Shown: positions 1 through 8,566, counted from the first letter of the stretch. The stretch is 26,086 nucleotides of DNA from Bacteroidaceae bacterium (GCA_900770665.1 CAAGKZ010000014.1:1-26086), one strand, 5' to 3'. Numbers and translations: made by a program. Notes: generated by a model not told the origin, from the sequence alone.

Positions 1-1059
1 GAAAAAGTCAATGTCAATGCTAAGGAACATCTTGTGCCTGCGTGGTGTCTCGATGGTGATGTGGCTTTGTTTGCCGAGTTTGAGCCCGAGGAGGGTTGCG
101 AGTGGCAGCTTGTTTTCAGTGACGAGTTCAATGCCGCTGATATGTCGCAGCCTGTCGATGAGAAGTGGATGCGTTGCCAGCGTTATGGCGCGACATGGAA
201 CCGTTGGCTCAGCGACAGCAAGGAGGTTATTTACTTGCAGGGCGGTGACCTTGTTGCCCGTGCAATACCTAACCCCGACCAGGCGAGCGACCCTGTTCCA
301 ATGATTACCGGCGGTATAAAGAGTAACAAACGCTTTGGCTTTACATACGGATACGTTGAGGCACGTATCAAATCCAACCCATGGACAGGTAACTTCCCTG
401 CATTCTGGATGATGCCCGAGGACCAGAGTGCCGGTTGGCCCGACTGTGGCGAGATTGACATCTGGGAGACTATCGACTCGCAGGAACGCTCTTGGCACAC
501 GGTACACAGCAACTGGACATACGACCTTGGAAATACAAATAATCCAAAATCAAGCTTCAATGTCGCTACATCGCACGACCGTTACCACACTTATGGTCTC
601 AAATGGGATGCTACATCACTCGTATGGTATGTCGACGGCAAGGAGGTCGGCCGTTATACAAAGTCAACAAACCAGTCTCAGCTCAATCAGGGACAGTGGC
701 CGTTCGACAAGCATTTCCACCTCATTCTTAACCAGAGTGTGGGTAACAACGCATGGGCTGCCGATGCCGATGTAAACCACACTTATGAGACACGTTTCGA
801 CTGGGTACGTGTGTATCAGACAATAGGTATGGAGAATACCAATGGCACTGTTGGCGTGGTAGATGTGCGCGAGGATGCAGATGCAACAGTACAGGTTGTA
901 GATGGTGGAGTGGAGGTGAGCGTTGCCGCTCTCTGTAATGTGGACGTGTACGATGTCGCAGGCCGCAAGGTAGCTCAGGCTTTTGTAAACGGAACTCACT
1001 ATTTTGCCCTGCCTAGTGGAGTCTATTTGGTAGAGGGTACAAAGGTAGTTGTCAAGTGA
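1..1059 (+). CDS. GH16 family endo-beta-glucanase (laminarinase-like), 5' end outside window
   Basis: The reading frame is open from the first base, so the N-terminus lies upstream and 352 residues are visible. A glycoside hydrolase family 16 domain fills roughly local residues 38-275. It carries the family catalytic motif GEIDIWE, with nucleophile E151, D153 and acid/base E156 in window numbering, and the late core strand HFHLILNQSVGNNAW. GH16 enzymes cut internal beta-1,3 or beta-1,3/1,4 glucan or galactan bonds with retention; laminarin-type glucan is my inference. The first 38 or so residues look like the end of a preceding domain. The last 65 residues (VDVYDVAGRKV, then LPSGVYLVEG and KVVVK at the end) resemble a type IX secretion type A sorting tail, suggesting export across the outer membrane. 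A strong terminator follows. Family assignment is firm; exact substrate is not. Confidence 0.9.
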   Translation, partial: EKVNVNAKEHLVPAWCLDGDVALFAEFEPEEGCEWQLVFSDEFNAADMSQPVDEKWMRCQRYGATWNRWLSDSKEVIYLQGGDLVARAIPNPDQASDPVPMITGGIKSNKRFGFTYGYVEARIKSNPWTGNFPAFWMMPEDQSAGWPDCGEIDIWETIDSQERSWHTVHSNWTYDLGNTNNPKSSFNVATSHDRYHTYGLKWDATSLVWYVDGKEVGRYTKSTNQSQLNQGQWPFDKHFHLILNQSVGNNAWAADADVNHTYETRFDWVRVYQTIGMENTNGTVGVVDVREDADATVQVVDGGVEVSVAALCNVDVYDVAGRKVAQAFVNGTHYFALPSGVYLVEGTKVVVK

Positions 1060-1116
1060 TGACTGCAAAGACTGTTTGATGAGGCTCTCCTTGTTGAACG
1101 GTACTGCATTATATAA

Positions 1117-1160
1117 TTTCACCCGGTATGGTATTTTCCCATGCCGGGTGAAACTGTTTT
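1117..1160 (+). terminator. Intrinsic terminator after GH16 gene
   Basis: A 15-bp stem (1117-1131 with 1139-1153, one G-T wobble) closes a 7-base loop and is followed by a T-run at 1157-1161. It ends the GH16 transcript before the bamD promoter. Confidence 0.85.
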
Positions 1161-1224
1161 TATCTCTTGTCTGTGCTTTTTTTCGATATTTTAATTTTTA
1201 CTAACGAATAATGAACTTTTTATG

Positions 1225-1256
1225 GTTGGAATTTCTGTCAAAATGCACTATCTTTG
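1225..1256 (+). promoter_or_regulatory. Bacteroidetes-type promoter of bamD operon
   Basis: The -7 box TATCTTTG at 1249-1256 matches TAnnTTTG exactly. TTGG at 1225-1228 sits 20 bases upstream as the -33 element. The predicted transcript start near 1263 leaves a leader of about 55 bases before bamD. Confidence 0.7.
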
Positions 1257-1319
1257 CAAAAATTTTGATAAATGCGTCTAGTGTGCGCTGTCGCATGCGT
1301 TCATGTTAGAGTGTAGAGA

Positions 1320-2135
1320 ATGAAGAAAACTGTATACATACTTCTGTTGCTTGTTGTTGCTTTGACATCTTGTGATAGTTATAACAAGGTGTTCAAGACC
1401 AATGACTATGACTATAGATACGAAACTGCAAAGGCATATTACCTTGAGGGCAAGTATACCCAGGCAGCCGAACTGCTTGAGTCTATGGTTACAATGCTCA
1501 AGGGCGGCGACAAAGCCGAGGAGTCGCTCATTCTGCTTGCGAGATGCTATTATGAGTCCAAGGACTACGAGACCGCATCGCAATATTTCAAATTGCACTA
1601 TTCGAACTATCCACGCGGCGAGTATGCCGAGTATTCACGTTTCTATTCGGGAAAATCGCTCTTCATGGATACCCCCGAGCCGGAACTCGACCAGACGAAT
1701 ACATACGCGGCAATCAATGAACTGCAGCTCTTCATGGAATATTATCCTCATAGCAGCTACAACGGCGAGGCACAGGATATGATAATGAAGATGCACGATG
1801 TGCTTGTCAAGAAGATGTACCTATCGGCAAAACTATATTACGACTTGGGCGATTTGGCCTATATAGGCAATAACTATCAGGCATGTATCGTTACAGCGCA
1901 GAATGCTTTGGAGGACTATCCCTATACAACCCTTCGCGAGGAGTTGTCGATTCTTATACTCCGCGCCAAATATCAGATGGCGCACAAAAGTGTCGAGTCA
2001 AAAAAACTTGAGCGTTACCGTAATACCATTGACGAGTATTATGCGTTCAAGACCGAGTTCCCCGACAGCGAATATATCAAGGAGGCCGACAAGTACTATA
2101 AAGAGGCTGCGAAATTTGTGAAGATAATGGAATAA
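1320..2135 (+). CDS. bamD: Outer membrane assembly lipoprotein BamD-like
   Basis: This 271-residue protein starts with a lipoprotein signal, MKKTVYILLLLVVALTSC, with the lipidated cysteine at position 18. The mature part is alpha-helical tetratricopeptide-like repeats from about residue 30 to 250, for example YYLEGKYTQAAELLESM and YESKDYETASQYFKLHY. Length and layout fit BamD (YfiO), the essential lipoprotein partner of BamA that inserts beta-barrel proteins into the outer membrane. The gene heads a tight set with rpoZ (22 bases downstream) and a DUF4293 gene, an order I recognise from other Bacteroidetes. A clear promoter lies upstream. Another TPR lipoprotein is the only real alternative. 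Confidence 0.9.
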   Translation: MKKTVYILLLLVVALTSCDSYNKVFKTNDYDYRYETAKAYYLEGKYTQAAELLESMVTMLKGGDKAEESLILLARCYYESKDYETASQYFKLHYSNYPRGEYAEYSRFYSGKSLFMDTPEPELDQTNTYAAINELQLFMEYYPHSSYNGEAQDMIMKMHDVLVKKMYLSAKLYYDLGDLAYIGNNYQACIVTAQNALEDYPYTTLREELSILILRAKYQMAHKSVESKKLERYRNTIDEYYAFKTEFPDSEYIKEADKYYKEAAKFVKIME

Positions 2136-2157
2136 TAATATAATAATTGAATATAAA

Positions 2158-2496
2158 ATGGATTACAAGAAAACAAATGCTCCAACAAACACTGTCACAC
2201 GCAATATGGCAGATTTTGTAAATGAAACAGGTAATGTATATGAGTCTGTTGCAATCATCGGCAAGCGCTCAAACCAGATTGCTGCTGAGATGAAGGAGGA
2301 GTTGCTCAAGAAACTCAATGAGTTCTCATCATCAACCGACAACCTCGAGGAGCAGTTCGAGAACCACGAGCAGATTGAGATTTCACGTTATTTCGAGAGA
2401 CTTCCAAAGCCGACACTCATTGCAGCGCAGGAGTTCCTTGAGGACAAAATCTACTTCCGCGATCCTGCAAAGGAGGTTGAGACAGAGGAGGCTTAA
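2158..2496 (+). CDS. rpoZ: RNA polymerase omega subunit, Bacteroidetes type
   Basis: This 112-residue soluble protein has the Rpb6/omega-like core: NVYESVAIIGKRSNQIAAEMKEELLKKL at about residues 22-49, matching the pattern of an early N-Y-E-x-hydrophobic stretch followed by R-x-N-Q-I. An acidic middle and a tail rich in glutamate (EVETEEA) follow. Omega binds the beta' subunit and aids polymerase assembly. The Bacteroidetes form is divergent and longer than the E. coli one at its C-terminus. Its place between bamD and a DUF4293 gene supports the call, since I know this order from related genomes. No separate promoter is visible, so it is probably cotranscribed with bamD. Confidence 0.8.
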   Translation: MDYKKTNAPTNTVTRNMADFVNETGNVYESVAIIGKRSNQIAAEMKEELLKKLNEFSSSTDNLEEQFENHEQIEISRYFERLPKPTLIAAQEFLEDKIYFRDPAKEVETEEA

Positions 2497-2528
2497 GATA
2501 CCTGTTGAATATTCTATATTTCCAGAAT

Positions 2529-2996
2529 ATGAAATTCCGTTTCTATCAGTTGATGTATGTTGCATCACTGGTGTTGACAGTTATGGCTTTGCTTTCTCCC
2601 GTTGTCGGTTTTACTGAGGCTGACGGCGGTGTGGCGCAGATGACCAATTTCAAGTATACAGCACCCGATGGCAGCGTGTCAAGTTCGGTTGTCGCATTGG
2701 GTATTCTGCTCATATTTACAGCAGTTGTAAACTTTCTTGGTCTTGTTTTGTCATTGTACAATAACTTCGAGATGCAAAAGAGGGTTACGATACTGACAAT
2801 GCTTTTGTTTGCCGGTTATTACATCCTGTTCTTTGTATATACCCTTGTCCTTTCGGGCGATGCATCAATGGCTATTGAAGTTTCAATGCTCTATCCGTTC
2901 ATTTCGTTGACATTGAACCTTATTGCATTCCTTCTCCTGCGCCGTTGCGAGGCAAAGATTATTGCAAAGGCACTCGGTTTCCGTTTGAGAGACTGA
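2529..2996 (+). CDS. DUF4293 family membrane protein
   Basis: I chose the ATG at 2529, giving 155 residues that begin MKFRFYQLMYVASLVLTVM. A TTG further upstream at 2505 would add eight residues but lies too close to the rpoZ stop. Four hydrophobic segments are visible, at about residues 6-26, 48-70, 83-104 and 114-134, with an extracytoplasmic loop (TEADGGVAQMTNF) between the first two. This fits the DUF4293 family, four-helix inner membrane proteins of unknown function found in Bacteroidetes. The gene is the third of the bamD set and is followed by a 19-bp perfect hairpin that probably ends the operon. Function is unknown. Confidence 0.75.
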   Translation: MKFRFYQLMYVASLVLTVMALLSPVVGFTEADGGVAQMTNFKYTAPDGSVSSSVVALGILLIFTAVVNFLGLVLSLYNNFEMQKRVTILTMLLFAGYYILFFVYTLVLSGDASMAIEVSMLYPFISLTLNLIAFLLLRRCEAKIIAKALGFRLRD

Positions 2997-3013
2997 TAAC
3001 AGAGATTTTCAAT

Positions 3014-3054
3014 AAACGACAAATCCGCATCCATTGGATGCGGATTTGTCGTTT
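3014..3054 (+). terminator. Perfect 19-bp hairpin after DUF4293 gene
   Basis: Bases 3014-3032 pair perfectly with 3036-3054 around a 3-base loop. The stem ends in TTT, but no long T-run follows. It is probably the operon terminator. Confidence 0.75.
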
Positions 3055-3157
3055 GTATATGGTTGTTGCAAAATAAACGTTTTATTATTTGTTGAGTCGT
3101 CGTCTGCCTTTACGCTCTGGTTTATGGACGAGCAGACTTCTCCTTACAGTTGTGGTT

Positions 3158-3178
3158 AAAACTGAAAGGGGAAAGCGG
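3158..3178 (+). repeat. Heptamer array, 3 units
   Basis: Three head-to-tail 7-bp units read AAAACTG, AAAGGGG and AAAGCGG. The last unit is the one that also closes the longer arrays elsewhere in the window. It is the only array not lying directly at a gene end. Confidence 0.7.
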
Positions 3179-3196
3179 GATGCTTGTGCTTCGTAG

Positions 3197-3216
3197 GGAC
3201 ACGGCATGCCGTGTCC
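3197..3216. repeat. 20-bp perfect palindrome, copy 1
   Basis: GGACACGGCATGCCGTGTCC is its own reverse complement. The copy is preceded by TTCGTAG, as is copy 2. It looks like a REP-type intergenic palindrome. Confidence 0.75.
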
Positions 3217-3534
3217 GTGCAGTTCACGTTTTTCATCTCCCTCCGCACGGAGGGAGTTCGACAATACCATGCGATATTTATTTCTCCTCGGCCTTCCGTC
3301 TACGAAAATCCTCCACTCTTCAACCCCTCCGGTCTTCGACCATCTCCCCTAAAGCAGGGGAGGAGTTTATTGGCCTCTATGGTTTGGTTTATAGGCGAGC
3401 AGACTTCGCTCATACGGTTGGTGTTTTCTTTGCACTGTGAGAGATTCTTCACGTTCGTTCAGAATGACAGCATCGCGGTTTTTGCTCAAAAATTATCTCT
3501 TTTTGCAGTAGGCGTAATGAACCGTGATTCGTAG

Positions 3535-3554
3535 GGACACGGCATGCCGTGTCC
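3535..3554. repeat. 20-bp perfect palindrome, copy 2
   Basis: This is identical to the palindrome at 3197-3216 and has the same orientation-giving flank TTCGTAG on its left. The right flanks differ. Confidence 0.75.
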
Positions 3555-3607
3555 ATCCCTGTAGTCGGGCGGAGGGATATTGTAAAACCGGAACAAATGG
3601 TCTGCAA

Positions 3608-3653
3608 ATAGAAAAATCGCCACAAGTTTTCAAGCTTGTGGCGATTTTTCTAT
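3608..3653 (-). terminator. Terminator of the hexosaminidase gene
   Basis: A perfect 19-bp stem (3608-3626 with 3635-3653) ends, on the minus strand, in a T-run (A-run at 3612-3616 on the plus strand). It lies 27 bases beyond the minus-strand stop at 3680. A matching T-run on the plus strand makes it potentially bidirectional. Confidence 0.85.
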
Positions 3654-3679
3654 GTATAGACTTTTATAATCCTTATCTA

Positions 3680-6007
3680 TCAATTTATCTCCAACTCATC
3701 GACAAAGATGAATGCAGGGTAACCCACTGCGGGGTGCCATGCCGGCATGTCGCGGTCCGAGAGGGCTTTGATTTTTACGTAGCGTGCCTTGGTGGGCGCA
3801 AATTCGGCCTTGTGCTCATAGATTCTGTTCTCGTCCTCGGCAGTGAGGTCGGGGTACTCCTCGTCAAAGAGAATTGTGTAGTTCTCGCCGTCGTTCGATA
3901 CCGAAACGGTAAGTCCCAGGAGGTCGAACACCCAGTCGCCCTTGTCGACGCTGGTGTTGAACGATACGCGCGAAATCTCCTCCTCCTTTTTCAGGTCAAT
4001 CACGGCCTCAAGGTCGGTTAGGCAGAAACCCAACCAGCGGCCTGTGCGGTAGTTGGGAGTGCCTTTCAAACCATCGACAAGTGTTATGGCGCCTTTGAAG
4101 GTGTAGTTCTCGTGGATGGGCTGCAAAAGTGTGATGGGCTTTGCAGTCGCCTTGTTGAAGTAAATCTCCTCGGTCAAGGTTCTTGTCTCGCCACGCTCGC
4201 CAATGCCTTTTGCCTTGAAGGTGCAGTTGCTGCTGAACTCTATTGGGGCTGTGTAGCGTGCCGATTCTGTTGTCGGTTCGCTGCCGTTGAGTGTGTAATA
4301 GATTGGAGTGTCGTCCATCACTCTCAAAGTAGCAACTATAACGCCTTTTTCTGTGTCAACGCAGAATTCAGGCTCAATGTCAAGGATATGCTTTGCATAG
4401 TTGTAATCATATACATCGTAGAGCTTTAGAAGCGATACAAGACGCTCTCTGAAGTTGTTGTAATCCTTGTTCTCGGGCTTGCACCACTGCACCTCGCAAA
4501 GTGCAGCCATACGTGGCAACTCCATATATTCTACATGGCTGAATGTGGGGATATACTCGCTCCACAGGTTAGCCTGAACACCAATGATATGCTTCTGCTC
4601 CTCAGGGGTGAGTGACTCGTCCATAGGCTCAAAGCTGTAAACCTTTTCTACAGGTACATAACCGCCGATAGCCAAAGGTTCTTCGTCGGTGTATGTTGTC
4701 TGGTAGTAGTCGAAATACATGAAGCTTGTCGGTGACATGATGCAGTCGTGTCCCTGCTTTGCTGCCTCAATACCGCCCTCAATGCCGCGCCAAGAGTGTA
4801 CGGTGGCATTTGGCGCAAGTCCGCCCTCAAGGATTTCGTCCCAACCGATGATTTGGCGTCCTTTGCTGTTAAGGTACTTCTCGGCATGGTTTATGACAAA
4901 ACTCTGCAGGTACATCTCGGCGCTGTGTTTCTCGTCGTCCTTCAGACCAAGCGCCTTGATGCGTGCCTGGCATTTTGGACACTGCTCCCACTGAGTCTTG
5001 GGGCACTCGTCACCACCAACGTGGATATACTCCGATGGGAATACCTCGACTACCTCGTCAAGTACGTCCTCAATGAATTTGAGTGTAGCGTCGTTACCGG
5101 CACAAAGTACGTTGTCCGATACTCCCCACATCTTCCAAACCTCGTATGGGCCGCCTGTGCAACCAAACTCGGGGTATGCTGCAAGGGCTGCCTGCATGTG
5201 TCCGGGGAGGTCAATCTCCGGGATTACTGTAATGTGGCGCTCGGCAGCGTAGGCGATAATCTCGCGGCAATCCTCCTGTGTGTAGAAGAACGGGCCATAG
5301 TGCTGTCCGTCATACTCGCCGCTGTTGCGTCCTATTACTGTCTCGTCGCGCTCGGCAGCAACGGTTGTGAGCTTGGGGTATTTCTTCACCTCGAAGCGCC
5401 AACCCTGGTCATCGGTAAGGTGCCAGTGGAAACGGTTCATGTTGTGCAATGCAAGCATGTCAATGAAGCGCTTTATTGAGTCCTTTGTAAAGAAGTGGCG
5501 CGAAACGTCGAGGTGAGCGCCGCGGTAGGCAAAACGTGGGTAGTCGGTAATTGTTACAGCCGGCATTATAACCTTGTCAACAGTGGTTGCAGGCAGTGAC
5601 TTGCGCAGTGTCTGTATGCCGTAGAATGCTCCGGCAGGCGACGCGCCCACAATCTCGATGCTCTCTTTTGTAACAGCAAGGCGGTAACCTTCGTTGTTTT
5701 CAGTTACATTGCCTGTTGTAAGGCTTATTGAGTTGTTTTGGGCTTCGCCCTCGCTGACAGCAAGCTCCAGGCCTGTGCTCTCCTTGATGTACTCGGCAAG
5801 CAGTTCGGCATTGCGCTTCATGGCTGCGTCGCCGCTGTATGCGATGACGGTGCTTTTGCTCAGCTCAAAACCATCGCCATCCTCCATTTTTATTTCTTGC
5901 GGGAATGGCACAACGTTGTAGTCGGCTGTCGATGAAGCCGGGGTCTGCCTGTTGCATGATATTAGACAGCAACAAGCGATAAACAGTGAAATTAAGGCTC
6001 TTTTCAT
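3680..6007 (-). CDS. Beta-N-acetylhexosaminidase lipoprotein, GH20
   Basis: This 775-residue protein begins with a lipoprotein signal ending LISC (cysteine 18). An N-terminal GH20b-like alpha/beta domain (about 30-155) precedes the GH20 barrel (about 157-510). The barrel shows MNRFHWHLTDDQGWR and the catalytic pair D333-E334 in HVGGDECPKTQW. A small beta domain typical of chitobiase C-termini spans about 555-615, and a discoidin-like (F5/8 type C) domain, probably sugar binding, spans about 630-775. GH20 enzymes remove terminal GlcNAc or GalNAc by substrate-assisted catalysis; in gut Bacteroidales they trim host mucin and N-glycans, which is the likely role here. It would act at the cell surface or in the periplasm. 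It is transcribed alone, divergent from glyA. Confidence 0.95.
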   Translation of the reverse strand: MKRALISLFIACCCLISCNRQTPASSTADYNVVPFPQEIKMEDGDGFELSKSTVIAYSGDAAMKRNAELLAEYIKESTGLELAVSEGEAQNNSISLTTGNVTENNEGYRLAVTKESIEIVGASPAGAFYGIQTLRKSLPATTVDKVIMPAVTITDYPRFAYRGAHLDVSRHFFTKDSIKRFIDMLALHNMNRFHWHLTDDQGWRFEVKKYPKLTTVAAERDETVIGRNSGEYDGQHYGPFFYTQEDCREIIAYAAERHITVIPEIDLPGHMQAALAAYPEFGCTGGPYEVWKMWGVSDNVLCAGNDATLKFIEDVLDEVVEVFPSEYIHVGGDECPKTQWEQCPKCQARIKALGLKDDEKHSAEMYLQSFVINHAEKYLNSKGRQIIGWDEILEGGLAPNATVHSWRGIEGGIEAAKQGHDCIMSPTSFMYFDYYQTTYTDEEPLAIGGYVPVEKVYSFEPMDESLTPEEQKHIIGVQANLWSEYIPTFSHVEYMELPRMAALCEVQWCKPENKDYNNFRERLVSLLKLYDVYDYNYAKHILDIEPEFCVDTEKGVIVATLRVMDDTPIYYTLNGSEPTTESARYTAPIEFSSNCTFKAKGIGERGETRTLTEEIYFNKATAKPITLLQPIHENYTFKGAITLVDGLKGTPNYRTGRWLGFCLTDLEAVIDLKKEEEISRVSFNTSVDKGDWVFDLLGLTVSVSNDGENYTILFDEEYPDLTAEDENRIYEHKAEFAPTKARYVKIKALSDRDMPAWHPAVGYPAFIFVDELEIN

Positions 6008-6034
6008 ATATATGGTTTTTGTTTATATTTTTTA

Positions 6035-6065
6035 CAAACTTATACAATTTTGCGAGAAATTTAAA
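6035..6065 (-). promoter_or_regulatory. Promoter of hexosaminidase gene
   Basis: On the minus strand the -7 box TAAGTTTG (plus 6035-6042) fits TAnnTTTG. TTTA (plus 6062-6065) lies 19 bases upstream as a -33-like element. Confidence 0.6.
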
Positions 6066-6086
6066 GCAGTTTCCTTTTAAATTCTG

Positions 6087-6094
6087 TATCTTCG
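6087..6094 (+). promoter_or_regulatory. Probable -7 box of glyA
   Basis: TATCTTCG matches the TAnnTTTG consensus with one change and lies 25 bases before the glyA start. I see no good -33 element at the usual spacing. Confidence 0.45.
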
Positions 6095-6119
6095 CGTAAA
6101 ATTTAGAAAAACATTTACT

Positions 6120-7400
6120 ATGAAACGCGACAGACACATTTTTCAGCTTATAGAGACAGAATATCGCCGTCAGCTCAAGGGTATTGAACTTATCGCATCC
6201 GAGAATTTCGTGAGCAACGAGGTTATGCAGGCCATGGGCTCGGTGCTTACAAACAAATATGCCGAGGGCTATCCCGGCAAACGCTACTATGGCGGTTGCG
6301 AGGTTGTGGATATCGTTGAGGATATTGCACGCGAACGCCTCAAAGAACTTTATGATGCCGAGTGGGTGAACGTGCAGCCACACAGCGGTGCGCAGGCCAA
6401 TGCGGCAGTGTTCCTTGCAGTGCTCAACCCCGGCGACAAGTTTATGGGCTTGAATCTTGCCCATGGCGGCCACCTCTCGCACGGTTCGGCAGTTAATACA
6501 TCGGGTTTGATATATACGCCCGTTGAGTACAATTTGAACCCCGAAACAGGCCGTGTCGACTATGACAAGATGGAGGAGACTGCCTTGCGCGAGAAACCAA
6601 AGATGATTATCGGTGGCGGCTCGGCCTACTCACGCGAGTGGGACTACAAGCGCATGCGCGAGATTGCCGACAAGGTTGGTGCAATATTTATGGTAGATAT
6701 GGCACACCCTGCGGGTCTCATTGCAGCAGGATTGCTTGATAACCCTGTAAAATATGCCCACATCGTGACCTCAACAACCCACAAGACCCTGCGCGGTCCA
6801 CGTGGCGGTGTAATAATCCTTGGCAAGGACTTCCCCAACCCATGGGGCAAGACAACCCCGAAGGGCGAGGTCAAGATGATGTCGCAGTTGCTCGACTCGG
6901 CAGTATTCCCCGGTATCCAGGGCGGTCCGTTGGAGCATGTCATTGCAGCCAAAGCCGTTGCATTCGGCGAGGCTCTGCAGCCCGAGTTCAAGGAGTATCA
7001 GGCACAGGTAAAACTCAATGCGGCAGTTTTGGCACAGGAACTCATGGATCGCGGCTTCGGCATCGTTTCCGGTGGAACAGACAATCACTCAATGCTTGTC
7101 GACCTTCGTGGAAAGTACCCCGATTTGACAGGTAAGCTCGCCGAGAAGGCACTTGTTGCAGCCGACATCACAGCCAACAAGAACATGGTGCCGTTTGACA
7201 GCCGCAGCGCATTCCAGACATCGGGTATTCGCCTTGGTACACCTGCCATCACCACCCGTGGTGTCAAGGAGAACATGATGCCTTTCATTGCCGAGATGAT
7301 TGAGACCGTGCTCAGCGCCCCCGAGGACGAGAAGGTAATTGCAGCCGTGCGTGCAAAGGTGAATGAGACGATGGAGGAGTTCCCGTTGTTCGCCTATTAA
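6120..7400 (+). CDS. glyA: Serine hydroxymethyltransferase
   Basis: This is a full-length 426-residue PLP enzyme that interconverts serine and glycine while charging tetrahydrofolate with a one-carbon unit in the cytoplasm. Family signatures are present in order: ELIASENFVS near 23-32, YAEGYPGKRYYGGCE at 47-61, VNVQPHSGAQAN at 83-94, the aspartate-containing VDMAHPAG at 192-199, and STTHKTLRGPRGG, where K222 should form the Schiff base with PLP. The start ATG at 6120 gives the expected N-terminus. It is monocistronic by context, with its own -7 box and a terminator-like hairpin downstream. A heptamer array begins directly at its stop codon. Nothing in the protein itself is unusual. Confidence 0.98.
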   Translation: MKRDRHIFQLIETEYRRQLKGIELIASENFVSNEVMQAMGSVLTNKYAEGYPGKRYYGGCEVVDIVEDIARERLKELYDAEWVNVQPHSGAQANAAVFLAVLNPGDKFMGLNLAHGGHLSHGSAVNTSGLIYTPVEYNLNPETGRVDYDKMEETALREKPKMIIGGGSAYSREWDYKRMREIADKVGAIFMVDMAHPAGLIAAGLLDNPVKYAHIVTSTTHKTLRGPRGGVIILGKDFPNPWGKTTPKGEVKMMSQLLDSAVFPGIQGGPLEHVIAAKAVAFGEALQPEFKEYQAQVKLNAAVLAQELMDRGFGIVSGGTDNHSMLVDLRGKYPDLTGKLAEKALVAADITANKNMVPFDSRSAFQTSGIRLGTPAITTRGVKENMMPFIAEMIETVLSAPEDEKVIAAVRAKVNETMEEFPLFAY

Positions 7401-7441
7401 AAACTGAAAACTGAAAACTGAAAACGGAAAGGTGAAAGCGA
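7400..7441 (+). repeat. Heptamer array after glyA, 6 units
   Basis: The units are AAAACTG three times, AAAACGG, AAAGGTG and AAAGCGA. The first A of the array is the last base of the glyA stop codon TAA. Confidence 0.85.
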
Positions 7442-7501
7442 CAAGGTTGCCTCAAAGCCAAATTTCAACCGTCGGTTAAATTGAAACTTGATACATTTTT
7501 G

Positions 7502-7531
7502 GGCGTCTGTTCTTGTGAGCAGGCGCCTTTT
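7502..7531 (+). terminator. Terminator downstream of glyA
   Basis: An 11-bp stem (7502-7512 with 7517-7527, two G-T wobbles) with a 4-base loop is followed by TTTT. It lies beyond the heptamer array. Confidence 0.65.
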
Positions 7532-7588
7532 CTGTTAAACATTCTCCTTTGTTGCTTGTTCCTTATTATACATAAATAAGTGAATGTT

Positions 7589-8566
7589 ATGAGCAATATG
7601 AAGATTACTGTTTTTTCGGACCCTGTGTGCACCTGGTGTTGGGGTAGTGTGCCCGTGTGGAGGGCGTTGGCCTATCATTATGGCAATAGTGTTGAACTTG
7701 ACCATGTGATGGGCGGTATGATTGAGGATATAAAAACCTACAACAACCGCCGCTTGGCGATAGGTGGCGACATTGCCATCTCAAACCGCAAAATCCACGA
7801 CCATTGGCTCGAAGCATCGGCGGTGCATGGTATGCCGGTGTGTGAGCATGGCTTCCATCTCTTTTCGCAGGAGCATCCGTCGACAATACCGCAGAACCTT
7901 GCCTATCTTGCAGCGCGTGTATATGAGGCACGCTACGGCAATGAGGTGAAACCCGGTGCTGCACGTCACTATCTGCGCCATCTGCAGGAGGCGACGGCTG
8001 TGGATGCTGTTGTGACCAATGATGCGGATGTGCTTGTTGATATGTCGGCTGTAGTGGGTTTTGTTCCCGAGAAGTTCCGTACTATATTCGGTGGCGATGT
8101 GGTAAAGACATTGTACGATGAAGGCAGGGCTTTCTGTCGCAACTATGAGGTTACTTCCTTTCCCTGCTATCTTGTAACCTATCGCGGCGAGGAGATGATG
8201 CTGCGCGGGTATTCTTCCTTTGACGTTGTGCGCAACTGCATTGAACAGTTGTCTTTCGGCAATATTAAGCCGATACATGACGGGCGAGAGAAGTTCACGG
8301 CAGAGAATGTGCTCCGTTTTATGGAGAATTACGGCAGTGCATACCCCGTGGAGATTGCTACGGCGTTCGGGTTGGCGCGCCATAATGGTCACACGGCTCT
8401 GAATGTTGAGTCGTATGAGGGACTGCCCGACATGATGGAGCAGCTTGTAAAGGCCGGTGATGTGGCAACTGCACCGCGCGGCAATGGCTTCATCTGTTAC
8501 CGCCTGAATGGCAAGGTACCAAAGGAGCATATTTACGGACATAAATATGAGAGTGCTGGAGCATAA
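7589..8566 (+). CDS. DsbA-family / SpxH-like thiol protein
   Basis: This is a cytoplasmic protein (no signal peptide) of 325 residues from the ATG I chose at 7589; a GTG at 7580 and an ATG at 7598 are also in frame. The N-terminus FSDPVCTWCWG carries a CxxC pair (C14, C17) at the end of the first strand, followed by a long helical insertion and the cis-proline-type strand VTSFPCYLVTYRG, as in thioredoxin folds of the DsbA/FrnE group. The C-W-C-W-G form is also typical of SpxH/YjbH, the adaptor that delivers the Spx regulator to ClpXP in Firmicutes. The last 70 residues form an extra helical region. Whether it is an oxidoreductase or an adaptor cannot be told from sequence. Redox genes lie just downstream. 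Confidence 0.75.
   Translation: MSNMKITVFSDPVCTWCWGSVPVWRALAYHYGNSVELDHVMGGMIEDIKTYNNRRLAIGGDIAISNRKIHDHWLEASAVHGMPVCEHGFHLFSQEHPSTIPQNLAYLAARVYEARYGNEVKPGAARHYLRHLQEATAVDAVVTNDADVLVDMSAVVGFVPEKFRTIFGGDVVKTLYDEGRAFCRNYEVTSFPCYLVTYRGEEMMLRGYSSFDVVRNCIEQLSFGNIKPIHDGREKFTAENVLRFMENYGSAYPVEIATAFGLARHNGHTALNVESYEGLPDMMEQLVKAGDVATAPRGNGFICYRLNGKVPKEHIYGHKYESAGA

Larger units (their letters stand above)
3119..3415 (+). repeat. Diverged direct repeat pair
   Basis: Bases 3119-3147 and 3386-3415 share the pattern GGTTTAT, then GCGAGCAGACTTC or GACGAGCAGACTTC, then TAC, at roughly three quarters identity. They flank the first palindrome and may mark the ends of one inserted or duplicated segment. Confidence 0.4.
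3060..3607. other. Repeat-rich non-coding region
   Basis: I see no convincing gene here; the open frames have no recognisable protein features and differ from neighbouring codon use. The stretch is a mosaic of short repeats: two copies of a 20-bp palindrome, a three-unit heptamer array (3158-3178), a diverged direct repeat (3119-3147 and 3386-3415), a 9-bp hairpin with a 2-base loop (3237-3256) and a 7-bp hairpin (3344-3362). A stretch at about 3440-3468 has inverted ends ATTCT/AGAAT. It resembles debris of several dispersed repeat families. Confidence 0.6.

Noticed and set aside
3150..3534. Two overlapping plus-strand frames of about 100 codons
   Set aside because: They run through palindromes and short hairpins, have no recognisable protein features and no promoter or plausible start context.
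3680..7400. Possible common operon or regulon of the hexosaminidase and glyA
   Set aside because: The genes are divergent with separate, non-overlapping -7 boxes and there is no shared operator-like dyad in the 112-base gap.
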